Shown one piece after another: positions 1 through 8,820 of a stretch of DNA of 64,000 bases. The DNA is from Hyphomicrobiales bacterium (GTDB lineage: Bacteria; Pseudomonadota; Alphaproteobacteria; Rhizobiales; Rhodobiaceae), in NCBI GenBank assembly GCA_002869065.1, contig PKTR01000002.1:868001-932000 (forward strand), given 5' to 3'. A model generated the notes under the pieces. That model worked only from the letters and a program-made list of their open reading frames with translations. It ran no database searches and had not been told where the DNA came from. The position numbers and the translations under genes are program-made. Positions within the stretch are counted from its first letter, which is position 1. The number at the start of each line of letters is the position of its first letter.

Positions 1-246
1 GTTGCCGGCCAGCACGCGCGCCTTCAGCGCGGTGATCGCCGCGTCGCCACCGCCGCCGGCGACGGCCATGTCGGTCCAGGTGCCGCCATTGGCGGCGAAT
101 TCTTCCTTCAGCACCTTGGCCGCGGCCGCTTCGCCGCCGCTGGTCCACCAGTGCATCACCTCGGCCTTCGGTTCGGCGAAGGCGGGCTGGGCGGCAAGCG
201 CGACAACGCCGGCTGCCGCCAAAGACATCAATACTTTGCGGATCAT
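1..246 (-). CDS. Sugar ABC transporter substrate-binding protein, N-terminal part (cut by window edge)
   Basis: Only the first 82 codons are inside the window. The protein begins MIRKVLMSLAAAG and has a typical Sec signal peptide ending near AFAEPKAE. The mature start continues with VMHWWTSGGEAAAAKVL, a pattern typical of periplasmic glucose/mannose-type ABC transporter binding proteins of family 1. Such a protein captures sugar in the periplasm and delivers it to a membrane permease. The ATG at 244-246 is preceded by a purine-rich GGAGAAAC. The rest of the gene and any permease genes lie left of position 1. The family is recognised from the N terminus only, so the substrate is not certain. 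Confidence 0.8.
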   Translation of the reverse strand, partial: MIRKVLMSLAAAGVVALAAQPAFAEPKAEVMHWWTSGGEAAAAKVLKEEFAANGGTWTDMAVAGGGGDAAITALKARVLAGN

Positions 247-544
247 ATCGGTTTCTCCCTAAACGTCGCCACCGGCCGGGCTTTTCGCCTCTTGAGAAGA
301 TGCCTGTGTCGAATGGCCCGGCTGAACAGCGGGCGGTGGTTGGGATACGTGCCGCCGAGGGTCGCGAAACCGGCCGATCCGGCCGCACAATCACCACGGG
401 CGCAATTGTAGACCCTTCGCGGCTCCTCCGAAAGTCGTAACGGGTGAAATCCGGCGACGGCGTAAATGCCGGCGAATACGAAAACGCCCGGAATCCGAGA
501 CCGGACTCCGGGCGTTTCGTTGGTTTGTGGATCGCCGAGGAGAG
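247..544. other. Intergenic gap upstream of the sugar-binding protein gene
   Basis: This gap of nearly 300 bases holds the upstream region of the sugar-binding protein gene and, at its right end, a terminator-like hairpin listed separately. A GC-rich palindrome (CGGCCGATCCGGCCG) lies near 371-385. I could not place a convincing promoter and saw no coding potential. Confidence 0.5.
483..516 (-). terminator. Rho-independent terminator after the YeeE/YedE gene
   Basis: Two 14-base arms (483-496 and 503-516) are complementary with one mismatch and flank a short loop. On the minus strand the stem is followed by TTTT. It lies about 30 bases beyond the stop codon of the sulfur transporter gene. Confidence 0.75.
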
Positions 545-1618
545 TTAGATCCCGAGCGCGCGTTCCATGTATTTGATGCCGATGATGCCGCCGATCACGA
601 TGCCGGCGAAGGCCAACATGGAACCGAGCGACAGGGTCGAAAAGCCGGTGATCGCCTGACCGATGGTGCAGCCGAGCGCGACCACACCACCGACGCCCAT
701 CAGCACCGCACCGACCAGATTGCGCAGCGTGTCGGGCACGTCGGCGAAGGTGGTGACGCGGAAGCGGCGGAAGGCGATCGCGGCCAGGAACGAACCGAGG
801 ATCGTGCCGCCGACGGTGGCGATGCCGAAATTGATCGTCGAACCGGAGAAGGTCATCAGATATTGCAACGCGTTGCCGGTCGGGGCGACGAAGGTCAGCG
901 AGGCGAGCGGGGTGGGGTCGAAATCATCGGCGCCGAGCACACCGGTCGCCCACCAGCCGGCGATGACGCACAGGCCGACGCCGAGGCCGGAGATAATATG
1001 CACCGGCGACGAACGGAAGGCCTTGTCCTTGAACGCGAAGGCGAGCAGCGCCAGCACGATGACGGCAAGCACGATCATGTGCGCGGTGGCGACCTCGAGC
1101 CCGATCAGACCGGCGATGATGGCGCCGAGACCCTGGCTTTCGATGCCGGCATTGGCGAGATCGGTGACAACCAGCGCCTCGACCTCGACACGGCCGATGG
1201 CGATCAGGCCGCGCAGCGTCATGTAGGCGACGACGCCGACGATGACGAGCACGAAGAAAGAGCGGATGTCACCGCTGCCGACGCGGGCGAGGTTACGGCC
1301 GGCGCAGCCGCCGGCTAGCACCATGCCGAAGCCGAACATCAGACCGCCGACGATGTTGCCGACCCAGTTGAAGCTCGAGGTCAGGTAAATCGACTCGGTG
1401 AAGTCGACCATGCCGGCATATTGCATGGCCTGGGCGCCGACGATCGCGGTGGCGGCAGCGAGCAGCCAGGCGCGGAAACGACGCCAGTCGCCAAAGGACA
1501 TCATGTCCGAGATAGCGCCCATGGTGCAGAAATTGGTGCGGATGACGATGGCGCCGAATACCAGGCCGATGATGAAGCCGGCGATGGCAACCGTCGTTGT
1601 CACGGAAAGATCTTCCAT
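545..1618 (-). CDS. YeeE/YedE family sulfur transporter (TsuA-like)
   Basis: This 357-residue membrane protein has about nine or ten hydrophobic segments. It carries the family's repeated Cys-containing loops: NFCTMGAISDM near residue 30, GGCAGRNLARVGSGD near 105, and GCTIGQAITGFSTLSLGS near 320. These Cys residues line the thiosulfate path in characterised TsuA proteins. The likely role is uptake of thiosulfate or another reduced sulfur compound across the inner membrane. No TusA-like partner gene is adjacent. The gene stands alone, with a terminator behind it and a well-placed ATG. The family is clear; the exact substrate is inferred. Confidence 0.9.
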   Translation of the reverse strand: MEDLSVTTTVAIAGFIIGLVFGAIVIRTNFCTMGAISDMMSFGDWRRFRAWLLAAATAIVGAQAMQYAGMVDFTESIYLTSSFNWVGNIVGGLMFGFGMVLAGGCAGRNLARVGSGDIRSFFVLVIVGVVAYMTLRGLIAIGRVEVEALVVTDLANAGIESQGLGAIIAGLIGLEVATAHMIVLAVIVLALLAFAFKDKAFRSSPVHIISGLGVGLCVIAGWWATGVLGADDFDPTPLASLTFVAPTGNALQYLMTFSGSTINFGIATVGGTILGSFLAAIAFRRFRVTTFADVPDTLRNLVGAVLMGVGGVVALGCTIGQAITGFSTLSLGSMLAFAGIVIGGIIGIKYMERALGI

Positions 1619-1754
1619 GGTGATGAATTCCCCCTCATGGTCTTATTGGTTCGTTTTTTAGCTTTTTAGAATGTGGAGATATACGCGCGCAACTGCAAAG
1701 GCGGCCGGGGACCGGAAATCATCCGCGAGCGGCAAGAGAATCGCGGACAAGAAA

Positions 1755-1779
1755 GCCCCGCCCGAAAGCCGGACGGGGC
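1755..1779 (-). terminator. Terminator-like hairpin after the RTX gene
   Basis: Ten-base arms (1755-1764 and 1770-1779, GCCCCGCCCG against CGGACGGGGC) pair with one mismatch around a five-base loop. The hairpin lies about 40 bases past the stop of the minus-strand RTX gene. The minus-strand T tract after it is weak (GCTTTC). Confidence 0.55.
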
Positions 1780-1820
1780 GTTCAACATCGAAACCCGGTG
1801 TTCTATTCGACCGCTTGCCG

Positions 1821-2717
1821 TCAGATCAGGAAATCATCGGCGTCGAGTGCCGCCTTGCTGACACCACCGAGCGTAATTTCGTCGGTACCGAGGTCGATGA
1901 CCGCGTTGCCGTTTCTTTCAACGATGGTCAGGTCGCTGAATTTCGTCAGGCCGGAATAGGGCCTGAGATCGATGACGTCCTGGCCCGGCTTGAAACCGAC
2001 GATCTTGTCCTTGCCGAAGCCGTCGTCGAAAATGAAGCGATCATTTCCGGCCTGGCCAAAGAGGATGTCGTTGCCCGTGTCGCCGCGCAATACGTCGTTG
2101 GCCGCGCCGCCCTTGAGCGTATCGCTACCGGCACCGCCGAACAGCTTGTCGCGGCCATTGCCGCCCCAGATGATGTCGTTACCGTTGCCGCCCTTGACGA
2201 CGTCGTTGCCATCGCCGGCGAAAAGCCGGTCATTACCGCCACGCAGATCGAAGATGTCGTTGCCGCGCGGGTTGAACTTGTAGCCGTCGCCGACCCTCGT
2301 GCTCGCCGTTGCAATGTCGTTCGCATTGGTGCCGATATAGTTCCAGTCCTTGTTGAGGAAGAACTTCTCGATCGCCGTTGCGTTGCCGTTGTTCTCAGCA
2401 TCGACCGCGCTTTTCAGGGCGCCCGCCTTGATGTTGATATTGCTGATGGTACCGAGCGTGCTGCCGCCCGATTTCACGACGATGGACTGGAAGGTGCCGG
2501 ATTTCACGCCGAGGCTGTCGGGATCGTTGGCGTAGGTGAAACCGCTGCCGGACACGACCGAAACAATCTTGCCGCTGGCGTCATTGTAGACCGTGGTGAA
2601 TTTGGTCGCGCTCTTCGACGTGATGTTCGCATCGAAAATGAGCGAATCCAGATAGTCGACGAAATCGGAAAACGTGAAGGATGCGCCCGCCTTCGGCGTG
2701 ACCTTGATCCGTCCCAT
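1821..2717 (-). CDS. RTX-type calcium-binding repeat protein
   Basis: The protein has 298 residues. The first 150 or so are Ser/Thr/Asn-rich and resemble no enzyme I know. Residues of roughly 150-230 hold tandem nonapeptides of the form GGxGxDxLx, such as GGNDRLFAG, GDGNDVVKG and GNGNDIIWG. These fold into a calcium-binding parallel beta roll. The C terminus (FKPGQDVIDLRPYSG, then a DDFLI end) resembles the uncleaved secretion signal of type I exported proteins. The family normally leaves the cell through an ABC/MFP/TolC system, and no such exporter is nearby. No cleavable signal peptide is seen, which fits type I export. The role may be surface or matrix adhesion, but this is not shown. Confidence 0.8.
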   Translation of the reverse strand: MGRIKVTPKAGASFTFSDFVDYLDSLIFDANITSKSATKFTTVYNDASGKIVSVVSGSGFTYANDPDSLGVKSGTFQSIVVKSGGSTLGTISNINIKAGALKSAVDAENNGNATAIEKFFLNKDWNYIGTNANDIATASTRVGDGYKFNPRGNDIFDLRGGNDRLFAGDGNDVVKGGNGNDIIWGGNGRDKLFGGAGSDTLKGGAANDVLRGDTGNDILFGQAGNDRFIFDDGFGKDKIVGFKPGQDVIDLRPYSGLTKFSDLTIVERNGNAVIDLGTDEITLGGVSKAALDADDFLI

Positions 2718-2885
2718 GCCTGATACCCCCTCAGCTTGCTGGCGCCGGTGTTATAGCGAACCACCCGTCCGTGGTTTCGCGGTTCGGCTTCATCAGGGCG
2801 CATAGTTGCCCAGCCCGGCAATATGCTCAAGCGCGCCCCGGTTTTATTCAAAATTCCCGATGTATCGGCGTGGCTGTGTTTTTCG

Positions 2886-5800
2886 TCACTCGTCGCCCAT
2901 CGCCAACAGGCTGGCATTACCGCCGGCCGAAGCGGTGTTGATCGAGATCGCCTGTTCGCTCGCGAAGCGCAGCAGGTAGACCGGCCCGCCGGCCTTCGGG
3001 CCGGTGCCGGACAGGCCGGTGCCACCGAAAGGCTGGGTGCCGGCCGCGTCGCGGACGATGTCGCGGTTGACGTAGATGTTGCCGGTCGGCATGCGCTCGA
3101 TGATGTTCTCGATCTTGCTGTCGATGCGGCTCTGGATGCCGAGCGTGAGGCCGTAGCCGGTCGCCGCGATCTTCTCCAGCACCTGTTCGAGTTCCTCGGC
3201 GCGGAAGCGCACGACGTGCAGGATCGGGCCGAACACCTCGCTCTCGAGCCGTTCCGCACCGTCGAGGGCGATCACGTGCGGCGTGACGAAGGCACCGCCG
3301 TCCGGCGCACCGTCCGAGATCGACCCGGCAAACAGGATTTGCTGACCGGCAGCCTGCATCGCCTCGATATGGCCAAGAAGGGCATCGCGCGCAGCCGTGT
3401 CGATGACCGGACCGATGTCGGTCGCCAGTTTGCGCGGATCGCCAAGGCGCAGTTCCGCCGCAGCTCCGATGACCATTTCCAGAATGTGGTCGGCGACGTC
3501 GTCCTGCACGAAGAGAAGCCGCAGCGCCGACGAGCGCTGGCCGGCGGAGCGGAAGGCCGATGCGACGACATCGTCGGCGACCTGTTCGGGCAACGCGGTC
3601 GCATCGACGATCATGGCGTTGATGCCGCCGCTCTCGGCGATCAGCGGCACGATGGCACCGTTCCTGGCAGCCAGGGTCCGGTTGATGCTGTGCGCGACCT
3701 CGGTCGAGCCGGTGAAGGCAACGCCGGCGATCCGTTCATCGGCGACGATGGCTTCGCCAAGCGCGCCGTCGCCCGGCAGGAACTGAAGGATTTCGGCGGG
3801 AATGCCGGCCTGGTGCAGCAGTTTCACGGCTTCGAAAGCGGTCAGCGATGCCTGTTCGGCGGGCTTCGCCACAACCGCGTTGCCCGACACCAGCGCCGCC
3901 GCGACCTGACCGAGGAAAACCGACAGCGGCCGGTTCCACGGCGAAATGCAGGCAAAGACGCCACGTCCGCGATAACGGTAGCGGTTTTCCTCGCCGGTCG
4001 GTCCCGGCATCAGTCGGGTCTCGCCAAACAACCGCTCGGCCTCGACGGCATAGTAACGGCAGAAATCAACCGCCTCGCGCAGTTCGGCGAGGCCGTCCGC
4101 GAGAGTCTTGCCGGTCTCGAGCGCCATCAGCGCGATCAGCCGGTCGCGGTTCGCTTCGAGAAGATCGGCCATACGGGTGAGCGCGGCGGCTCGCTCGGCG
4201 ACCGGCCGGGCCGACCAGGCACGGAACCCGGTGCGTGCGGCGGCAATGGCCTCGCCAGCCAGCTCCGCGCTCGCGTCGACGACGGAGCCGATGACTGTCG
4301 CGCGATCGACCGGGCTGACGATCTGACGTGCCGCGCCGCTTGCCGCCGCGCCGGAGACAAGCGGAGTCGCCGCGATCGTCGCTTTCGAGTGGCTGGCGAT
4401 CGCGTCGGCGAAAGGTGCGCGCGACGAGGTGTGGCCAAACTCAAGGCCGGCGGAATTGCGCCGCTCGGGCCCGTAGAGGTCGAGCGGGCGGCGAATGCGG
4501 GAATGGCGCGCCTTGTCGTTGGCGAGCAGCGTTGCCGGGCGTTCGATAATGCGCTGGATCGGTACGTTGCCGTCGCCAACGGCAGCCACGAAGGACGAGT
4601 TGGCGCCGTTTTCGAGCAGGCGACGGACGAGATAGGCGAGCAGGTCACGATGACCGCCAACCGGCGCGTAGACGCGGCAGGCGAAGCCGCGGTCCTCGGC
4701 GAATTCCTTGAACAGGGAATCGCCCATGCCGAGCAGCTTCTGGAACTCGAAGCCGGACTTGTCGCCGGCCATGGCGGCGATCTGCGTCGCGGTCAGCGCG
4801 TTGTGGGTGGCGAATTGCGGGAACAGGCGGGGGCGCGCCAGCAACAGCCGGCGCGCGCAGGCGAGATAGGTCAGGTCGGTCGCGGCCTTGCGGGTGTAGA
4901 CCGGGAAGTCAGCGAGACCGCGGCGCTGGGCGCGACTGATCTCTGTGTCCCAGTAGGCGCCCTTGACGAGGCGCACCATGAAGCGGCGGTCGAGCGCCTT
5001 GGCCAGCCGGCTGACCCAGTCGATCACTTCGGGCGCGCGCTTCTGGTAGGCCTGCACGGCAAGACCGAACCCGTCCCAGCCGGTGAGCGAGGGATCGGCG
5101 GCAACCACGCCGATGAGATCGAGCGAGATCTCGAGCCGGTCGGCTTCTTCGGCATCGACGGTCAGGTTGAGATTGTGCGCCCTGGCCTTTTGCGCGAGCT
5201 GCAGGAGGCGCGGAGCGAGCTCCTCGATAACGGCCAGTTCGTTGACCGCCTCGTAACGCGGATGCAGCGCCGACAGCTTGATCGAGATACCGCCACGATC
5301 GGGCAGCGGCTCGTCGCCGGCGACCTTGCCGATCGCCTCGATGGCGTGGATATAGGCCTGATAGTAGCGCTCGGCATCGGCCCGGGTGCGGGCCGCCTCG
5401 CCGAGCATGTCGAAGGAATGGCGATAACCGCGCTTCTCCGCCGCCTTTGCACGATCGAGCGCACTTTCAATCGTCTCGCCGAGCACGAAGTGATGGCCGA
5501 GCACGTGCATCGCCTTGCGGGTCGCGGTGCGGATCGCGGGCACGCCGAGCCGCTTGACCATGCCGGAGATGATGCCTTCGGGGGTGTCGGTCGGGCTGAC
5601 GATGCGCGAGGTGACGCCGAGCGCCCAGGTCGAGGCATTGATCAGAAACGAATCGTGGCGGATCTCGTGCTCGTCGAAATGGGTGATCGAGAGCTTGTCC
5701 TCGATCAGCCGGTCAGTGGTCGCGGCATCCGGCACGCGAAGCAGTGCCTCCGCGAGCACCATCATGGTGAGACCTTCACGGGTGGAGAAGGAGTATTCCT

Positions 5801-6023
5801 TCAAAAACTCCTCGACCCCGCCGATGCCGCTCGAATTGTAGCGAATGTTGCGGATCGACTCGGTCGCATCCCTGTCGATCTGTTCCTCGACTTCCGGTTC
5901 GAGCCGGGTTTCACGCAGCAGATTGTGCACCAGAATGTCGTCGTCGGGCGCATAAGGCGTGCGGAACGGGGCGATCGGAAGGGCTGCGAGCAGAGGATGC
6001 GCGGCGGGGGCTTCGAAGGTCAC
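2886..6023 (-). CDS. putA: Bifunctional proline dehydrogenase / L-glutamate gamma-semialdehyde dehydrogenase (short PutA)
   Basis: PutA oxidises proline to P5C with FAD, then P5C to glutamate with NAD. The 1045-residue protein starts at GTG with GGAG seven bases upstream. It lacks the N-terminal ribbon-helix-helix repressor domain, so it belongs to the short PutA type. The proline dehydrogenase domain shows RLVKGAYWDTEI, FATHNALT and YLVRRLLENGANSSFV. The aldehyde dehydrogenase half (about 560-1030) shows FTGSTEVA, LIAESGGINAMIVD and the C-terminal FGGTGLSGTGPKAGGP. The nucleophile motif reads SAGQRSSALR, where the family has SAGQRCSALR. Residue 831 (codon TCG, 3531-3533) is Ser instead of Cys, so the second activity may be lost. 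The frame is otherwise intact. Confidence 0.95.
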   Translation of the reverse strand: MTFEAPAAHPLLAALPIAPFRTPYAPDDDILVHNLLRETRLEPEVEEQIDRDATESIRNIRYNSSGIGGVEEFLKEYSFSTREGLTMMVLAEALLRVPDAATTDRLIEDKLSITHFDEHEIRHDSFLINASTWALGVTSRIVSPTDTPEGIISGMVKRLGVPAIRTATRKAMHVLGHHFVLGETIESALDRAKAAEKRGYRHSFDMLGEAARTRADAERYYQAYIHAIEAIGKVAGDEPLPDRGGISIKLSALHPRYEAVNELAVIEELAPRLLQLAQKARAHNLNLTVDAEEADRLEISLDLIGVVAADPSLTGWDGFGLAVQAYQKRAPEVIDWVSRLAKALDRRFMVRLVKGAYWDTEISRAQRRGLADFPVYTRKAATDLTYLACARRLLLARPRLFPQFATHNALTATQIAAMAGDKSGFEFQKLLGMGDSLFKEFAEDRGFACRVYAPVGGHRDLLAYLVRRLLENGANSSFVAAVGDGNVPIQRIIERPATLLANDKARHSRIRRPLDLYGPERRNSAGLEFGHTSSRAPFADAIASHSKATIAATPLVSGAAASGAARQIVSPVDRATVIGSVVDASAELAGEAIAAARTGFRAWSARPVAERAAALTRMADLLEANRDRLIALMALETGKTLADGLAELREAVDFCRYYAVEAERLFGETRLMPGPTGEENRYRYRGRGVFACISPWNRPLSVFLGQVAAALVSGNAVVAKPAEQASLTAFEAVKLLHQAGIPAEILQFLPGDGALGEAIVADERIAGVAFTGSTEVAHSINRTLAARNGAIVPLIAESGGINAMIVDATALPEQVADDVVASAFRSAGQRSSALRLLFVQDDVADHILEMVIGAAAELRLGDPRKLATDIGPVIDTAARDALLGHIEAMQAAGQQILFAGSISDGAPDGGAFVTPHVIALDGAERLESEVFGPILHVVRFRAEELEQVLEKIAATGYGLTLGIQSRIDSKIENIIERMPTGNIYVNRDIVRDAAGTQPFGGTGLSGTGPKAGGPVYLLRFASEQAISINTASAGGNASLLAMGDE

Positions 6024-6301
6024 GGGAAAGCTCCAGAAAGACGGATTGGCGCGAAAATACCGAAAGTTTCAAACCGTTTCTATCGCCGCAGGCGCCAAAT
6101 TCGGGCGAAAACCCGCCTGATCCGTAGGCCTTTGGTCGAAGATGGGCCCGGTGCATGCTTCGTCCCGTGGTTGACGATGGGTCGGAGCGCTTTCGGCCAG
6201 CCCGCCAGGGAATGCCTTATAGTCGCCGGAGAAGCCGATTATCCGATCGAGCGATCCGCGAACTCCGCTCCTGTGATGTCAGCAATGAGGTCAAGACGCG
6301 C

Positions 6302-7327
6302 ATGCCCGGCTTTTTCGAAAGAGCGACGGCTCGAGTCACCCACATGATCGCCGCCGCGCTGCTCGTTGCGGCAGCTGCACCAGCGCTTGCCGAGGCGCCG
6401 CGCTTCGATCTTCCGATTGCCTGTACGCTCGGGGTCGACTGCTTCGTGCAGAACCACGTCGATGCCGATCCGGGGCCGCGCGCGGCGGATTTCGGATGCC
6501 TGCAACGCACTTACGATGGCCACAAGGGGATCGACATCCGCATCCCCGACGATGCCGCGATGCGGCATGGCGTGGCCGTTCTCGCGGCGGCGGACGGCAC
6601 GGTGCTGCGCCTGCGTGACGGGATGGACGATTCTTCGGTGCGCAATGGCGGGAAGCCGGACATCGAGGGCCGGGAATGCGGCAACGGCCTCGTCATCGAC
6701 CATGGCGAGGGCTGGACGACGCAATATTGCCATCTGAAAAAGGACAGCATCGTCGTCGAGCCGGGCGACAAGGTCGCGCGCGGCGCGAAGCTCGGCGAGG
6801 TCGGTCTCTCCGGGCGCACCGCGTTTCCGCATGTGCATCTCGGGATTCGCAAGGACGATGCAATCATCGATCCGATGACCGGCGCGGCCACGGCGTCCGG
6901 CTCGCGCTGCGGCGTGGAGCGCCATCCGTTGTGGTCGCCTGCCGTCGACAGCGCGATCGCCCGGCAGGACGTGTCGCTGCTCAACGCCGGTTTTGCGGCG
7001 GGCGCGGTCAGCATGAAGGCGATCGACGAGGGCAGCGCCGCGATTTCGGCCGGCTCGACGGATATGCCGGCGCTGGTGTTCTACGCCCGCGTGACATGGC
7101 TGCGCGCCGGCGACGTGATGGCGCTGACCCTCGACGGCCCGGACGGGCGCGAGATCGTTGCCGACGTCGCCGAACGGGTTTCCCGACTGAAAGCGCAGAT
7201 GATGCGCTTCGCCGGCAAGCGCCGTCCGGCGCAGGGCTGGGAACCCGGACGCTATACGGCTCGCCTGCGCGTTTTGCGCGGCGCCGACACGGTGCTCGAA
7301 ACCGAACACGGCATCGAATTGCGCTAG
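6302..7327 (+). CDS. M23 family metallopeptidase with signal peptide
   Basis: The start ATG at 6302 has GAGG about ten bases upstream and opens a signal peptide (AAALLVAAAAPALA), giving 341 residues. The lysostaphin-type M23 core is seen as HKGIDIRI, then VIDHGEGWTTQYCHL, and HVHLGIRK, with the Zn-binding His and Asp residues in place. Members cut peptidoglycan cross-bridges in the periplasm. A C-terminal part of about 120 residues follows the catalytic domain and is not recognised. The gene is divergent from putA and stands alone. Activity is likely but the target is unknown. Confidence 0.88.
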   Translation: MPGFFERATARVTHMIAAALLVAAAAPALAEAPRFDLPIACTLGVDCFVQNHVDADPGPRAADFGCLQRTYDGHKGIDIRIPDDAAMRHGVAVLAAADGTVLRLRDGMDDSSVRNGGKPDIEGRECGNGLVIDHGEGWTTQYCHLKKDSIVVEPGDKVARGAKLGEVGLSGRTAFPHVHLGIRKDDAIIDPMTGAATASGSRCGVERHPLWSPAVDSAIARQDVSLLNAGFAAGAVSMKAIDEGSAAISAGSTDMPALVFYARVTWLRAGDVMALTLDGPDGREIVADVAERVSRLKAQMMRFAGKRRPAQGWEPGRYTARLRVLRGADTVLETEHGIELR

Positions 7328-7570
7328 GGAAACGGGTCAATGACGCGGAGTTATGTTTGCCGCCCTACTACCCCGTATGGCGTGAAATGATCACTTTGTG
7401 CATGCTAAGAAAACAACGGCATCGAGCATATCTGAAGGGCTCGACCGCATGTTTTCAATCAACAGGCGAGCGAACGCTTCACGATGGCGTTTTCGCGTTC
7501 CGACATTTTCTTGCGGAAAAAGGCCCCGGCGACATTTCGACCGGCGCGCTGACAGGAAAGGATCATCAAA

Positions 7571-8584
7571 ATGAGGCTCCTTCTGACCCTTGCTCTTTGC
7601 ACTTCGGCGCTTTGCGCTCCGGCATTTGCCGCGGAACCGGTTACGCTCGACAATCTCGTCCGCGCCGAAACCGACCACATGATCCGGCTCAATCTGGCCG
7701 GCTACAAGATCGACATCGGAGAACTGATCCACCTGCGCGAGCCGGTCTCCGCCGAAAAACCGCAGTCGATCATCCGTTCCAACCAGGACACGCTCTATTC
7801 CGGACTCATCCTCGACCTGTCCAAACCGGTCACGATCACCCTGCCGGAGCTCGGCGGGCGGTTTCAGTCGATGCTGGTGATCAACCAGGACCACTACAAC
7901 TATGTCGAGGCGGAGCCCGGAAGCTATGAGCTGACCGAAGAGAAGGTCGGCACGCGCTTCGCCTACATCCTGTTCCGCACCTTCCTAGACGTCAACGATC
8001 CCGAGGACGTCAAGGCGGCGCACGCCGCGCAGGACGGCATCAAAGTCAGCGGCGGCGGCAAGGGGCCGTTCGAGGCGCCGGACTGGGATCAGGAAACCCT
8101 CACAAAGGCACGCAAGGCGCTGAACGATCTGGCGAGCGCGGTCGGCTTCAATGCGGCCCGCGGCTTCGGTTTGAAGGACGAGGTCGACCCGATCGACCAC
8201 ATGGTCGGTGCCATGGCCGGCTGGGCCGGTCAGCCGGCGACGACGGCAAGTGCGGTGCTCGGCAGCGTCGAGGGGAATGACGGCAAGACGCCTTACACTG
8301 TTACCGTCAAGGATGTGCCTGTCGACGCGTTCTGGTAGATCACCGTCTACAACGCCGACGGCTATCTCGAGCCGAACGAGCTGAAGCGCAACAGCTATAA
8401 CGACGTCACCGCCAAGGCGAACGAGGATGGTTCCTACACGATCAATTTCGGCGGCTGCGACGACGGGCGAGTGAACTGCATTCCGATCACGCCGGAATGG
8501 AACTACACCGTGCGCCTCTACATGCCGCGCCAGGAGATCCTCGACGGAAGCTGGACCTTCCCGGTTCCCGAACCGGCGAAGTAA
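7571..8584 (+). pseudogene. DUF1254/DUF1214 exported protein interrupted by an in-frame TAG
   Basis: The first open part (7571-8338) encodes a signal peptide (LALCTSALCAPAFA) and a DUF1254 domain ending at VPVDAFW. A TAG codon at 8336-8338 follows. The same frame then continues without a break to TAA at 8582-8584. It encodes the expected DUF1214 part (ITVYNADGYLEPNE, GGCDDGRVN, then WNYTVRLYMPR and a DGSWTFP end). Family members read FWS or FWT at this place, so a single TCG-to-TAG change explains it. It is either a recent nonsense mutation, a sequencing error or a readthrough site. The family's function is unknown. Confidence 0.8.
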
Positions 8585-8642
8585 GGCCGAGATATAACGA
8601 GCAACCTGCCACGCATCTGCGGGTGCAGGCGGAGTGATTTTG

Positions 8643-8675
8643 CGGGCGGCGGATCAATCGATTTGCCGCCCGTTT
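8643..8675 (+). terminator. Terminator-like hairpin after the DUF1254 gene
   Basis: Perfect eight-base arms (8643-8650 CGGGCGGC and 8665-8672 GCCGCCCG) enclose a 14-base loop and are followed by TTT. It lies 60 bases after the distal stop codon. Confidence 0.45.
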
Positions 8676-8820
8676 CACGTCCTCACCGGGGCGTGTCTTG
8701 ACCGTGATGCCGCGCGCGGTCCACGGTCCGTTCCCCGCTGTCCTTCATCCGCTGGCCAAGCGCCGGGTGGAACGGTAGAACAGTCCAAAATCGTTGGGGA
8801 ACACCAAGGACCGTATCCGC

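Noticed and set aside
2886-6023. A trifunctional PutA with a DNA-binding repressor domain
   Set aside because: The N terminus begins close to the proline dehydrogenase part and has no ribbon-helix-helix segment.
2823-6347. A very long open frame on the plus strand antisense to putA
   Set aside because: It is a by-product of high GC content at third codon positions. The encoded sequence is Arg/Gly/Asp-rich without domains, and putA on the other strand is unmistakable.
8336-8338. Pyrrolysine or another recoded amino acid at the amber codon
   Set aside because: No pyl genes are in the window and homologues have Ser or Thr here. A simple mutation or error is far likelier.
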